A stretch of 64,000 nt of DNA from Enoplolaimus lenunculus (GCA_030248215.1 JASANG010003984.1:558001-622000); one strand, 5' to 3'. Counted from the stretch's first letter, positions 21,397 to 32,188 are shown. Notes: generated by a model from the letters alone, not told the origin. A program made the numbers and translations.

Positions 21397-21836
21397 CTGT
21401 AGCGGCCCGAATAAGAGGGGTGTAATAAGAGAAAGGGGTCCCTATTTTGAGTCCCAATCGATAGAGGAGTCCGTATCCCAAATAAGAGTCCGTAAGCGGA
21501 TAGAGACTCTAAATCCTAATTACAGTCCATAAGTGTAAATTATCCCAAATTGTAGCGCATAGTGACTCCAGGACTAAATAAAGTTGACTTCGAAACTTTA
21601 AAACGTACTTAAGTTTTGAAAGTAACATTCCAAAGTATAACCTTGCATTATCGCTCAAGCTTTTAATGCAGGCAAAATCCGTTTAATTCAACGGATAGTT
21701 GCAATAGCTAATATATAAAGAATGAAGGGCGGAGGAGGGCGGGTTAAAAATAAATAACAGTCCGGAACCGAATAACAGGGGGCCCTTTGAAGAGGCCAAA
21801 TAAATGTCATTCCCCCTCTTATTCGGGTCACTACGG
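21397..21836. mobile_element. family E MITE, full length
   Basis: 440 bp, TA on both sides. One end carries the AGTCCGTATCC-type subterminal block, the other the GGCCAAATAAATGTC block. No coding capacity. TA duplication suggests a Tc1/mariner/pogo mobiliser (inference). Confidence 0.9.
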
Positions 21837-22094
21837 TATGCATATGGCTACTGGACCAAATGAAGTTCTGTACAAATTGAATTTCACTTCTGTATTATTC
21901 AGGTCAATACTGTAATTGTAATATAAACTAGTAAACGTAGTTGCAATATTTGCTACCCTACTTGTTCTCATATTTTGGGCTAGCGTCAGTTTGTTGACTG
22001 CTTATCGGCATATATACATTCGTAGTTGCATTTATTAATTTGCATATCTGTACTATTCTTTGTATATTATGTTTCAAAATATGACAAAAAAGTT

Positions 22095-22335
22095 AGAAAG
22101 CGGCCCAAAACACGTATGCAGGACGTTCCAGCTTTAATAATATACTAGCAATCTGTTGTTGCACACATGTACACATCTAAACCACACAAAGAAAAAGTAA
22201 ACAATCTTCTAACTTCAGAATTTTTCACTTAAAAGTAACAAAGCAAAGTTGCGTTTGGCTATACAAATCTTGCTGGAAAGCTGCCCAAAATACGTATGTG
22301 GGGCGTTCCAGCTTTAATATATCGATAAATATTGT
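22095..22335 (+). repeat. partial direct duplication, about 180-bp spacing
   Basis: GACGTTCCAGCTTTAATA-type blocks with a preceding AAACACGTATG occur at 22097-22150 and again, slightly changed, at 22277-22330. Confidence 0.7.
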
Positions 22336-22718
22336 TCGCACAGCAAGATAGCCGTGCAAGGAAAATGTAGTTAAAAGAAAAAAATTGTTGGGCTTATGAT
22401 GAGTCCAACTCTTTCAATGATTACAGCCTTGGCATTTCATTCAACTCAAACGATGACGCTATTATTTTCGTGGTTCAACTTTATATTCTATTATAAAAAG
22501 TTTTCGCAATTTTAAAATAAAAAAACTAACTTTTGGCGAACAATTTAAACTGTCTCAAACGGAAGGATTTCAAGTTGTTTTTAGTTGTTTTTGGCAAACG
22601 GTTGTTTGACCGCACAGGCGTCTGGAAAAGGGAATATCAATTATGACGTGCCCAAAATTTAAAAACATCATATATATTTGAAAATTTTTTCGAGATAAAG
22701 ACAACATAATTATTGTTA
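22336..22718. other. unassigned non-coding DNA
   Basis: Nothing recognised. Confidence 0.35.
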
Positions 22719-22938
22719 CACTGCGCAAAATGGTGAGTCGAATAGACTCTCTCCGAAATAGACTTTGCCGGACTACACAAACTGAGTCAAATTCGACTCC
22801 GCCAGAGTCAAATTCGTCTCACAGGAGTCGCTCAGTGAGTAAAATTTGACCCTGGCGGAGTCGAATTTGACTCAGTTTGTGTAGTCTCGAAAAGCATCTT
22901 TCGGAGATATTCAATTTGACTCACCTTTTTTGCAGCGT
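22719..22938. mobile_element. family A foldback MITE
   Basis: TA-flanked, full length. An open frame on the minus strand across it is by-product. Confidence 0.9.
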
Positions 22939-23119
22939 GTAGGGCTGAATCTTCTTGCAATATATCTTTGCGAAGGGAAACTCTAGTTACTTGCTTGTTC
23001 GGGACCTGCGATTTAAATCCCAGTCCATGTAAAGTATACGGATTGTCCATAAGTAGGTAAACAGGCAGACGTTTAGGCTTTTAAGAATATAATTAGGCTT
23101 ATATATAGATTTACGCATA

Positions 23120-23256
23120 CACTGCAAAAAATAACGAGTCAAATTGACTCCCCGAAATAGGCTCTTCGAGACTACACAAACGGAGTCAAATTCGACTCCG
23201 CCAGAGTGAAACGTGCGACTCACTGAGTCGAATTTGACTCTGATGGAGTCGAATTC
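23120..23256. mobile_element. family A half element
   Basis: The left arm and part of the right arm are present. The element breaks off at GTCGAATTCCCTG, where the linker of the composite repeat begins. Confidence 0.8.
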
Positions 23257-23887
23257 CCTGACAATACGTTTGTGAAAGTTGCATTTAGAACAGATCAAGT
23301 TTATTTTTGGTGAGTGTTTATTGCCACTATTAATAGTGTACGCAGGGCCGGCGTTAGGATAATCGGCCCTCAAACAGGTCCCAGAGGGTCCAACTAAATG
23401 TTTTACAACTCTATAACTTCGTGGTTCGCAGAAAAAATTGTTTAGTCTATGTGACCCCCAAGGGTCACTCCTACAATTGGGGGGTTGGCGGCGCTTCCAC
23501 CGCCACTGGAGTATATGCTTGCTTTCACTTGCTTACTGTATCGAATATAAAATAGTGAATAATTTTCAAGAAAAAACTGTTAAATTTTAACGCTTAAAAC
23601 AACAATACTCGGCAAATGAAGCGATTTCCAACAAATTTCGCAAAGACACAAAATACGTTTTTTAAAACCTTTTAAAAATAATAAAATTAGAAAAGATTTC
23701 AGTGAAAATATGAAAAAAATGTTGAAAAGCCTACTCAACGAAGCTGTGATTGCTGTTTTTGAAACAGTAAAAACCTGGAGAAATGTTGAGTTGAAATACA
23801 ACTTGCAATGAGTTTCGGTCGATACAGAATGTTACTAAGTTTGCAGCGAAAACAACAAACGTCAGAATTTGTTTATAAATGCCCTAT
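23120..23887 (+). repeat. composite repeat, copy 1
   Basis: Consists of half a family A element, an about 85-bp linker, and a hAT-like left end (CAGGGCCGGCGTTAGGAT at 23343) followed by about 540 bp. The same three parts in the same order lie inverted at 50051-50776. A 73-codon frame (23580-23801, minus) is conserved between copies with one changed residue, which reflects the youth of the duplication and not necessarily coding. Confidence 0.85.
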
Positions 23888-23954
23888 AGATTTTAAAAGA
23901 CACCCATCGATAGTGGGAGCCCCACTTTATTTATCCAAGCGGATAATAAACCGC

Positions 23955-24010
23955 CGTAGGTTTGGAATTTGTCTGGCTTCTCGCTGTGCTTCGCTCGCAA
24001 ATTTTTCGTA
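23955..24010 (-). repeat. family F fragment
   Basis: Reverse of the GCGAGCGAAG...AGAAGCCAGAC core. Confidence 0.5.
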
Positions 24011-24194
24011 TCTTTTTTTATTTGTTTTTTAAACTGTTGCAACCTTTTGCTAAAACTGCTATTTTCAAGCGAGTATTCTCACAGGACAACTCGAACAAAC
24101 AGGGGCTCAGCAAACGTTTTATTTCTCGCTTAGAAATCTTGCACCTGCCTCCTCAGTAGGTTGCATAGTCTGAGATTTGAACGTAGCCCGATAT

Positions 24195-24443
24195 CTATTC
24201 CGATAAGTTGATTAATCAACTCAGAGAGCGAACTAGTCATTTTTGGTCATTTTTGAGTTAATAATAGGAAACATCAACTCGCTCGGAGGTAATTAAATTA
24301 CGGGTAGTTGATTAATAATAACTCAGAATGATTTCAATCAATTCTGAATTCTGAGTTCTAAAAGACGTGGTTCAGAGCTCAGCATTCAGCGTGGAATCAA
24401 CTTTTATTCTGAGTTAAAATCAAATCACTTGAATTTTCAACGA
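24195..24443. mobile_element. family B MITE, diverged
   Basis: GATTAATCAACTCAGAG at the left and TTAAAATCAAATCACTTG at the right. The terminal bases are worn. Confidence 0.75.
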
Positions 24444-24893
24444 TATATGCACGCTGCGGCACTGTCGCACCGTACACCTTTCAAACACAAATCCATCAAA
24501 TTTTGTTTCGTTCTGTTTATTTTATTGTTTTTTGAATGAAAACATTTTCACTTTAAAGTATTATTTTTTCTCACCAAAAATTACTAAAAATATCGGTTTT
24601 GTTTTGTCTTTGTTCATTTTGGTCAATTTGTAATATAAAATTTGCGAAAATATTTCGATTAACATAAATACAAAAGTCTATTGATGCTTAAATTTTCGGC
24701 TAATGAGGGTATTTTTGAACTAAAAGTTTAGCAATAAACTCATCGCTGTTTTTGCCGTATTTTACGTTCAAATTTCAACTTGACGTCATTAGTTTTATCG
24801 TTTTTAAAGCTGCTTGCAAAATGTATTGTTCTGCAAGTTTGCATAAATTCTGTTGTTGCTTTTGTTGCTAGTCAACATGGTTACACGGCAAAT
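24444..24893. other. unassigned AT-rich DNA
   Basis: Lies between two B elements in the same orientation. Nothing recognised. Confidence 0.35.
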
Positions 24894-25135
24894 TCCGATG
24901 AGTTGATTAATCAACCCAGATGGAGAATTGGTTGTTTCATGTTTATTTCTGAGTTAATAACAGTAAACATTAACTCACTCTGAGTTGATTTAATTCTGGG
25001 TGAGTTGATTAATTAACTCAGAGTGAGTTCAGGCAATTCAGAATTCTGTGTTCTGAAAGACCTAATGCAGAGCTCAGACCTCTGAGTGAATTCGACTCAT
25101 TCTGAGTTAAAATCAACTCACTGAAATTTACAGTA
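24894..25135. mobile_element. family B MITE
   Basis: TA on both sides. Same sub-type as 24195-24443 (shares CAGAGCTCAGACCTCTGAGT-like text). Confidence 0.85.
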
Positions 25136-25378
25136 TACAATCAGAGGCGAGGCCAAATTTTGGGAACAGGTCGTCACGTCTGAATAATTTTTCGGCGAAC
25201 GATATGACATGTATACGTTGCTGGTTTACAAGATTTGTTTCATATACCTACACAACGGTACTCTTGTGGAGCGTGGGTCGCATGAGACGAGGGTGGGGTG
25301 GAGATAAATTTGCTGCGCCACATGGTGTAAAAATAGGCCCAAAATTGGTTTAAGTCAAAACGAAGATGAAAAACTTCT

Positions 25379-25564
25379 TTAGGCCAACTGAACATCTAAA
25401 AAATTTTCGTACATCGATTTTTTCTGTCTGCCGCCTTCTAAGGTCAGCTGAAACTGTGCTTGATCAATCAAACTGACGAGAAGAGATTCGACAGAAAAGC
25501 GACTTCCGGTTCCGGTTAAATTTCTGCTGGAGTTTGCGGCAATTTCAGTAGTGTAATTTTTCAT
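25379..25564 (-). CDS. candidate short ORF/exon with eh1-like motif
   Basis: ATG-initiated frame of 61 codons ending in TAA. The composition is protein-like and no repeat of this window covers it. Residues 20-28 read GSRFSVESLL-like, close to the engrailed-homology (eh1) Groucho-binding motif that sits near the N-terminus of many homeodomain and other transcription repressors. A possible donor GTCAGT follows the motif, in which case this would be a first exon cut at about residue 29. No homeodomain was found nearby. Function not assignable. Confidence 0.25.
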   Translation of the reverse strand: MKNYTTEIAANSSRNLTGTGSRFSVESLLVSLIDQAQFQLTLEGGRQKKSMYENFLDVQLA

Positions 25565-25625
25565 TATGATTACAAAAATAGCATCATTCGGTGCGTTTGG
25601 TTTTAACTTTTGGTACAATTTTGAG

Positions 25626-25659
25626 CCTATTTCCGACTCGACTTGTCATTTTTGCAGTG
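25626..25659. mobile_element. family A right-end remnant
   Basis: CCTATTTCCGACTCG and CATTTTTGCAGTGT are the last 35 bp of the family. Confidence 0.6.
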
Positions 25660-26215
25660 TAAAACACCAAGTATTTTGTGAACCGTTTACAGATATTTGC
25701 TAAAATTAGCAAAATAAACATTATTGAAGCTGTCTAATTTCGCCTTTACCTCTGAGACTCAGGCAACGTTTGTTAACCTCTGGTTTCGCTACTTTCCCGT
25801 TCATTTGCTGACATATTTATCCAAGTCTCACAGAAATTTTATTCAACAGTAGCAAATCTGGCCGCAATTTTAAGTACACGCCCCACCCACAACCAAAATA
25901 TTAGGAGCGACATCCTCTATACCCTTGTTTCAAAGCATATACACAGTGACCCGCCGCAATTTTTCAAATAGTTGAAATTTGGTTCAAAATGATAATTAAT
26001 GTTTAAATAAACCAAAACGAAAGCCGACACAAAAGTCACCAGCGCGGAGATGATAGATTTACCGTTAGAAACGCTGTTATTTTACTGTCGATCCAATAAA
26101 ACTATGCAAATTTGACACTTCTTATGTTGTGTTGTTTCAGTTTTAAACTACAACTCATTAGAGTTGCACTATTGAAGTTTAGCATTTGTATTGAGCGCAG
26201 ATAGTTCGAATGAAC
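25660..26215. other. unassigned non-coding DNA
   Basis: Nothing recognised. Confidence 0.35.
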
Positions 26216-26410
26216 GGCCAATGTTACTTTAACGGGCGTAACAGTAGATTAAGCGTATTCCTAAGCCTATAGCCTAAGCGTTGAAAAAATGAGGTCCTAA
26301 GCTGTACAAGCCGAAGTTTAAGCCTAAGCGAAAAAATGTAATCTAGATTCTAAATCTACTACTTTATAGACCCATCAGAAACCAGGACGCCCCTTAAAGT
26401 AACGTTGGCC
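26216..26410. mobile_element. family C MITE, full length
   Basis: Ends GGCCAATGTTACTTTAACG and CCTTAAAGTAACGTTGGCC. Reverse orientation. Confidence 0.9.
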
Positions 26411-26429
26411 GAATAAACGATAAAGTGTT

Positions 26430-26485
26430 AAGGCAGCGCTATACTTGCCGTTCGGGGCGGTCTGCTGCGGGCAATGCGCGCAAGG
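26430..26485. mobile_element. family M single end
   Basis: GGCAGCGCTATACTTGCCG starts as in family M. No matching second end was found within 300 bp. Confidence 0.45.
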
Positions 26486-26491
26486 TACCGT

Positions 26492-26695
26492 ATGCAGCAA
26501 TTAACATTTGTCGCCGTTATGGCGTCATGCTTATCAGGTTCGCGACTAGGGAGGGTATACGAGCCGCCGGCCTATCTTATGGGGCCAACTACAAAGTATA
26601 GTCCATATTTGTATCAGCTACTATCTGAGAACGACGGGCCACAAACCTTGGGGCACAACAAAGGAATCCTCACGATCGAAGCGCATGAGAACTGA
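26492..26695 (+). CDS. candidate short secreted-type ORF
   Basis: ATG at 26492, then a basic-free hydrophobic start (MQQLTFVAVMASCLSG) that resembles a signal peptide. It is followed by about 50 polar residues with a Tyr/Pro-rich patch (VYEPPAYLMGP) and ends at TGA. It lies in an unusually GC-rich island (26440-26830). No family recognised. It may equally be chance in a GC-rich stretch. Confidence 0.2.
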   Translation: MQQLTFVAVMASCLSGSRLGRVYEPPAYLMGPTTKYSPYLYQLLSENDGPQTLGHNKGILTIEAHEN

Positions 26696-26982
26696 ACTTG
26701 GGGTGAACAACAGTATGCTGAACTCGCCTCATATCGGTTTTGTCAGGGACCCTCAGGTGCCGCAAGCTCCACCCCGGGAGACACGGGGCTACAGCAGTGG
26801 CATTGGCCCCTATGGTTGTTAATACATTAAAAACCTCTGCGGCAATTAGAGACGCCGTTAGTCGGACATTGACTTGAAGTAAATGGGCAGTCTATCTCTC
26901 GTGATTCAGCTTAAAGGCGGGATTCGAAATAAATGAACTATAAAGTCCACGAACTATTAATTGGGCTGGTAATAAGCCAGAA

Positions 26983-27233
26983 GCAATGACACGTTTTGTC
27001 CCTATTGGACTATTGGGTAACATTTTGTCTGCTTATAAACCCTATATCGCGTTCGTCCCACAGTATCACGTAACATACCGTGCCTTGTACACATTGATGA
27101 TTTGAGAGCGGTGGTTTGTAAGCTGATGTCATTTGACATTCGAGTTTTGTCTGTTGACCCGATATAAGAGCCCGAATTTTAACGTTGACGTCGAATCAAC
27201 ATGGGACAAACCGTGTCTTGCCTGCCCCGGTTA
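26983..27233. mobile_element. family L element, internally shortened, copy 2
   Basis: Lacks the GGGGCAG left tip but keeps ACACGTTTTGTCCC, the GAGAGCGGTGGTTTGTAAGC block and the right end CTTGCCTGCCCCGGTT. The ATATCATATGATAT palindrome section is deleted. The 77-codon frame over it is by-product. Confidence 0.8.
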
Positions 27234-27299
27234 TAACGTGAACCCCGCATTAAAGCCTTTTGGGTTTTCTAAAGACTTTAAAGCCTTTTGGGCAATCAT

Positions 27300-27412
27300 C
27301 GTCAGTCGTATATTCAGCAGTAATTATAAGCCCATCGCGTCCGAGAGTCCGAGGTTCGAATCTTAGCTTGAAATTAGAGTTCAATAGAAATACGAAATAT
27401 TCACGCTGAAAC
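27300..27412 (+). repeat. SINE-like repeat with B box, copy 1
   Basis: CCGAGGTTCGAATCTTAGC and GAAATTAGAGTTCAATAGAA, shared with 40250-40372. GAGGTTCGAATC is a good pol III B box. The tail resembles that of family S. Confidence 0.5.
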
Positions 27413-27446
27413 AGGTATAAACTTTTACAATCAGCTTTTAAGCATA

Positions 27447-27655
27447 CACTGCAAAAAATGGTTACTTAAATTGACTCTTTCCGAAATCGGCTCTACGGGA
27501 CTACGCAAACTGAGTCAAATTCGACTCCGTCAGACTCAAATTCGACTCGCTGAGTCGCACGTTTGACTTTGCCGGAGTCGAAATTGACTCAGTTTGTATA
27601 GTTCCATACAGCCTATTTCGGAGGGTGTCAATGTGAGTCAGCATTTTTTGCAGTG
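27447..27655. mobile_element. family A foldback MITE
   Basis: TA on both sides, near full length. Confidence 0.9.
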
Positions 27656-27928
27656 TAGGTTTTTCTTTCTGCACGTGTCAACAATGCAAATTAAGCCGCA
27701 AAGCCACATATCTTAGATAACCGTAGTAGATATATTAATTGCGTAATGAGCTTTGAACAAAAAAAAACTGGAAAATGACCTTTGAGTTCGGGTGGAAATG
27801 ATTTATCAGCCTGGCTGTCACTGAAAATGCCAGTTCGCAGGTTATCTTGTAATTCTCAAACAGTTGATCTATACGTTTTAGCGTGAATGTATTTCAAATT
27901 TAACGTTTAGTTTCTTTATTTCTATGAG

Positions 27929-28099
27929 CAGACCCGTAGCCAGCACACCATGCTCGGAGGTTAAAAAATTTTCAGAAGGGTCATACAAGGATTTTCGTTG
28001 ACTTTTACAAGCAAGGATCAAAATTTTCTGGGGGGGGGGGCAAAATTGTTTCACGGGGGCGGAGCCCCCACCTGGGCCCCCCTTGCCTGCTGGCCCGCA
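27929..28099. mobile_element. family G MITE
   Basis: Starts CAGACCCGTAGCCAGC, with ACAAGCAAGGATCAAAATTT in the middle, then a G10 run. Ends CTGCTGGCCCGC. Confidence 0.8.
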
Positions 28100-28254
28100 G
28101 CTCACGTTTGTTAGTGTGCTAAATATTGTTCAGGAAGAGCGTGCAAGGGTTTTCGCTGACTTCGCAAGCAAGGTTGAAAATTTTCTAGAGGGGGTGGCAA
28201 AATTTTTCCAAGGGGGCTGAGCCCCCCGACCCTTCTCTGGGTACGGACCCTTTC
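28100..28254. mobile_element. family G MITE, second tandem copy
   Basis: Directly follows the previous copy in the same orientation. GCAAGCAAGGTTGAAAATTT and GGGCTGAGCCCCCC are kept. The left tip is altered. Confidence 0.8.
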
Positions 28255-28276
28255 ATGAGTCCAAGGAAAATTTTTA

Positions 28277-28503
28277 TATTCAACAAATTTCTACTGCAAA
28301 TTTACAAGACACCATTTTCTTACTTTTAAGAAATAGTTGTCTTAAAAGTTTATGAAATAAAGTCTTATTTCTGAAAAATTTCAGATTTCAAAGTCTGGAA
28401 CTCAAGACATATATGTTGGGAGTTGTAAGTCGCGAACAAAACATAAATGTTTGAAATTTCAGAAATTGTTTCTTAAATATAATATATAAGAAAATTTGTT
28501 CTG
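28277..28503. mobile_element. family K/Q related element
   Basis: AAGAAATAGTTGTCTTAAAA, TTTCAGAAATTGTTTCTTAA and similar units. Ends are not sharp. Confidence 0.5.
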
Positions 28504-28532
28504 TATGCAATCTTTTGAAATGGCACCGTGTT

Positions 28533-28779
28533 CACTCTGCGAAAAATGTTGAGTCAAAGGGACTCTCTTCTAAATAGGCTTTTGCGGACTACACAAACTG
28601 AGTCAAATTCCACAACGCCACAGTTAAATTCGACTCACCCGAGGTCGCTCAGTTAATAGTCGAATTTGACTCTGGCGGAGTCGAATTTGACTCTGGCGGA
28701 GTCGAATTTGACTCAATTTGTGTAGTCCGCAAAAGCCTATTTCGGAGAGGGTCAATTTGACTCATTATTTTTTGCATTG
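28533..28779. mobile_element. family A foldback MITE with internal duplication
   Basis: A 21-bp block of the right arm (GTCGAATTTGACTCTGGCGG) is present in tandem, making this copy longer than usual. Confidence 0.9.
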
Positions 28780-28796
28780 TACTCTTAGAATTTTTG

Positions 28797-28974
28797 TCTC
28801 ATGTAAACAGTAGAGGCTGAACGTTTTTCTGTGTGACTGCAATAGAATAAGCTTGCGCTTTAGACTATTTTTTGTCTAGGCTTAAGTACAAGCTCATTTT
28901 CACGATTAGCATTATGGTTTAGGCTAAGAAATATGCTTATTCTACTGTTTTACAGCCATGTTCTATATATTGGT
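28797..28974. mobile_element. family D MITE
   Basis: Left end CTCATGTAAACAGTAG, right end TGTTCTATATATTGGTC. Hexamer core largely decayed. Confidence 0.8.
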
Positions 28975-29070
28975 CGAGTCTTCACAGTTTTTGAAAAAAC
29001 CATATTTTTGTTATTTTTAAGCCACGTTCATCATCCGTTTCCTTCAATTATTTTTTTAATTCCACTAATA

Positions 29071-29285
29071 CACTGTAAATTCCAATGAGTTAGTTAATCA
29101 ACTCAGACGGAAAGTTAGTTTATTTCTGAGTTAATAGCAGTAAACTTTCATTCACTCTGCGTTAACTTGATTCTCACTGTGAGTTGAGTTGAATCAACTC
29201 AGAATTGTGAGTTCTGATAGTCCTAACTCAGACTGAGTGATTCAACTCATTTTGAGTTAAAATCAACTCACTGGAATTTACAGTG
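29071..29285. mobile_element. family B MITE
   Basis: Perfect ends CACTGTAAATTCCAATGAG / TGGAATTTACAGTG with TA on both sides. Confidence 0.95.
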
Positions 29286-29704
29286 TAGAAGCTGTTAAGA
29301 TTTAGCATCAAAATACACTAAAAAGTTCGAATTCGGCCGAAAAAAGTTTTGACTTTTGTAGATATTTCCTCGTGTTTTTTACAAATTGGTTTCTGTAGCA
29401 TCTCAAGCTGCGTATAAATAATGAAAAGTATACTTGCAGTTGTAAAAGTAAATAAATCAAAGTTTGAGTTTACCTCAACAACGAGTAACGGTGTAATTAT
29501 TGTAATAATGTTGTCAGTGGTTGCTTATGCACTGGACACGTATTTGTTCACTTAGCCAAACAGTAAGGCTATCGATTCAATTGATTACAATAATGTTTAT
29601 GCCGAAATTATTTTCAACTGAGGTTGAAATTTTTCAAAATTATTTCAACAATTTCACAAACATTTTTTCAATCTCGGAAAATTTTTCAACCCGACCTTTC
29701 GCAG

Positions 29705-30037
29705 ACAGCCGTAGAGCTGTTAGGCTGTTGAACGACGATGACAATGCTACGGTTCAGTTGAATTCAACCAGAAAACTACTTCTAAAGACAACGGCTATTA
29801 CTAGGTCAAACCGTTCGAACAGACCTGATTTGGAGAGTAATTTTGAATTTGAATTCAACTCAACGCGGGTTACCGGAACCAGTTTGACAATTTCAATGAA
29901 ATCGAGAAATCAAATTGAAAAACGAGCAATTAGAACTGCAGACTCTGCATTGAACGACGACAATGGTGTAGTGCTGTTGTATGGCACTTGGATGGAAGTT
30001 CCAACTCAAGTTGAAAAGCCGATCAAAGACCAAAAAA
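29705..30037 (+). CDS. candidate internal exon, phase 1-1
   Basis: The open frame runs 29515-30056. Within it TTTTTCAACCCGACCTTTCGCAG is a strong 3' splice site before 29705, and GTAAGT after 30037 is a consensus donor. The 333-bp segment between them is open throughout and starts and ends after the first base of a codon, like many extracellular-module exons. The predicted 110 residues are polar and rich in Asn, Ser, Thr and Arg. They have several N-glycosylation sites (NAT, NST twice, NRS) and a dibasic EKRA. No Cys and no recognised domain. An unspliced reading from ATG 29527 is the alternative. Neighbouring exons were not found. Confidence 0.4.
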
Positions 30038-30379
30038 GTAAGTTGAGCTTTTGAAAATCAGGTTGACACAAAATACGAGGGATTCTGGCAAAACCCGAAA
30101 CACTTTGTCTTTTGATGACCCAATAAGGAATCTAGGAATGCGGAATTTTTTACATTGCAGTACTGAAGCAATGTTTGTAGGGAGTTATGGGATTTTGCCA
30201 CCCCCCAAGTTTCTGAATCACAATATTGCGAAACGAAGTGAACCATATCAGAAGCATGACCTTAATAGAATTTTATGCTAATTTAGCACCAGTTGGGTGC
30301 TAACCCTGACTTTAGCAAAGCCTTGTTATCAGCTTAAGATGCCACCAAAGCTATTTGTTCTTCTCAGCGGCGTATCAGC

Positions 30380-30535
30380 CTACGCTTCCGTCGAAAATCA
30401 TGACACCAGTCCCTCTTCCGATGATTCAAACATTACTCAACATTTTTGTTTAAAATCTTGATAACAGTGGGGCCCCTGATTGAGGTGGGCCCCCTAAATG
30501 GGGTATGGAGGTGACTGCTCTGACCCTGGTTCTTC
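30380..30535. mobile_element. family H repeat, copy 2
   Basis: TTTTGTTTAAAATCTTGATA, GAGGTGGGCCCCCTAAATGG and CTGCTCTGACCCTGG parallel 33433-33605. Confidence 0.6.
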
Positions 30536-30707
30536 TTGTATCCTAAATGCTGCGGCCGTGTGTGCCGGTAGAGCCTCATAAGCAAATTTAACAATTCTAT
30601 CGCTATTCATTGGAAAAAGTGCTTTTTGTACACCACTGTTTTGGATCGCAATTTTTCAACTGTAAATGAAACGAATAAAGCGTGTACCTCTAACAGCGTT
30701 TTACAAA

Positions 30708-30803
30708 CACTGCAAAAAATGGTGAGTCAAATTGACTCTCTCTCCGAAATAGACTCTTCCTGACTACACAAACTGAGTCAAAATTCAACTCCGCCAGAGT
30801 CAA
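30708..30803. mobile_element. family A half element
   Basis: Left arm only, cut off at CCGCCAGAGTCAA. Confidence 0.8.
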
Positions 30804-30994
30804 CCGGGTGTACAATTTCTGCACGGTATTTCTATCACGAATATTTGTGGCTCCGACACGCTTTTCAGCTGCGTACCCTTGCAAATGAACAATTTTGTAA
30901 TGGTGTTTGATACATAAATAGCATAGGAGTTTACGCTAACTTTGCTCGCTGGGCCTTTTTCACAGCCTCACCTGTATTGGTTTTTGAGCGCCCC

Positions 30995-31183
30995 CACTGT
31001 AAATTCCAATGAGTTGATTAATCAGTTCAACTAGCGAGTTAGTTATTTCTGAACTAATATCAGTAAACATTAACTGACTCTGAGTTGCGTTTATTCTTAC
31101 TCAGAGTTTTGTAAACTCTGGGTGAGTTGATTAATGAATTCAGAATCAATTGAATCGACTCAAATTTGTGAGTTCTGATAGTC
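30995..31183. mobile_element. family B MITE, right end missing
   Basis: Left end CACTGTAAATTCCAATGAG intact. Lost after GAGTTCTGATAGTCC. Confidence 0.85.
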
Positions 31184-32015
31184 CGTATTTTTTCGCTATT
31201 CGGTTCTGATGCGAAATCCGGTATTTTAATAGGTTTCTGTTGTTTAGAAATCGTCAATATTTTGGCACGAATTGCAACCCTGTCGAATAGCCTTGGGTAA
31301 AGTTTCTAACATGCATATGCGATTTAAAATACTTGAAAAAATAGTTTTACCGTTTTTTTCGCACAAAAGTTGCTTAATCAAATTTGGATGCGGGACGATC
31401 GAACACAGTAACTCTGATGATAGGTGCTATACACATTTGAGAATACTCTGTCAACGAAACCAATCCGTTACTATTTGAATGTGTTTATTTTCAATTTCTC
31501 TCATCTCGTTTATAGTTGAGCTATTTTCTAATTTCCGGTTTCGGGCGACGTGAAAATAGGTCTATTAATGATTTATGCAGAATTGATTTAGGGTCAAAAA
31601 GCGGTTCCTCATCGGTTTGATGAAGTTAACCTGTTACAGTAGAAACTATAAGATTAGTAGAATTGAAAGCCATCAGATGTTAGCCATAATTACACATTTG
31701 TATTCTGATCTGGCTGTGCTATTTTATACACACGCTTTTCACTTAATTTCAAATTTAATTTCATATGAAGTTCAAAACTGTACGATAAAAGCGGTGGTAT
31801 TTGCTCACCCTGTCAACAAACTATTTGAGAATAATTTTGAAAACAATGAGATTTATAAAATTCGTATTTGGAAAATTGCTGTTGCACAGTTTTACACGGC
31901 GTGCGCACGATAAAATAATGTACGACACTTGAATTTTGTGGGTTCCGAAAATTGCTTTGTCCAGCAAATGCTGTTTTTGTTTTCTAGGTTGCCAGTCCCT
32001 AATTGAAAATCTGAA
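31184..32015. other. unassigned DNA with a family U end
   Basis: 31412-31445 holds a family U end (GATAGGTGCTATACACATTT). A 98-codon plus-strand frame at 31617-31913 lacks any splice context or family resemblance. Nothing else seen. Confidence 0.4.
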
Positions 32016-32090
32016 GTCATGTCGATTTTTGCTGGAACAGGAATTAATTTTTTGCAGGAATTTCGGCCGGAACAGGAATCCCGGTTGAAT

Positions 32091-32092
<2 letters not shown>
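32016..32092 (+). repeat. dispersed repeat leading into (TA)n
   Basis: GGAACAGGAATTAATTTTTTGC and CGGTTGAATCC recur at 60597-60665, there beside a TGTATATGTGTGTG run. Both copies end in a dinucleotide repeat. Confidence 0.5.

Positions 32093-32188
<96 letters not shown>

Noticed and set aside
23580-23801. 73-codon ORF conserved at 50138-50359
   Set aside because: Conservation follows from the recent composite duplication; surrounding non-coding sequence is equally conserved.
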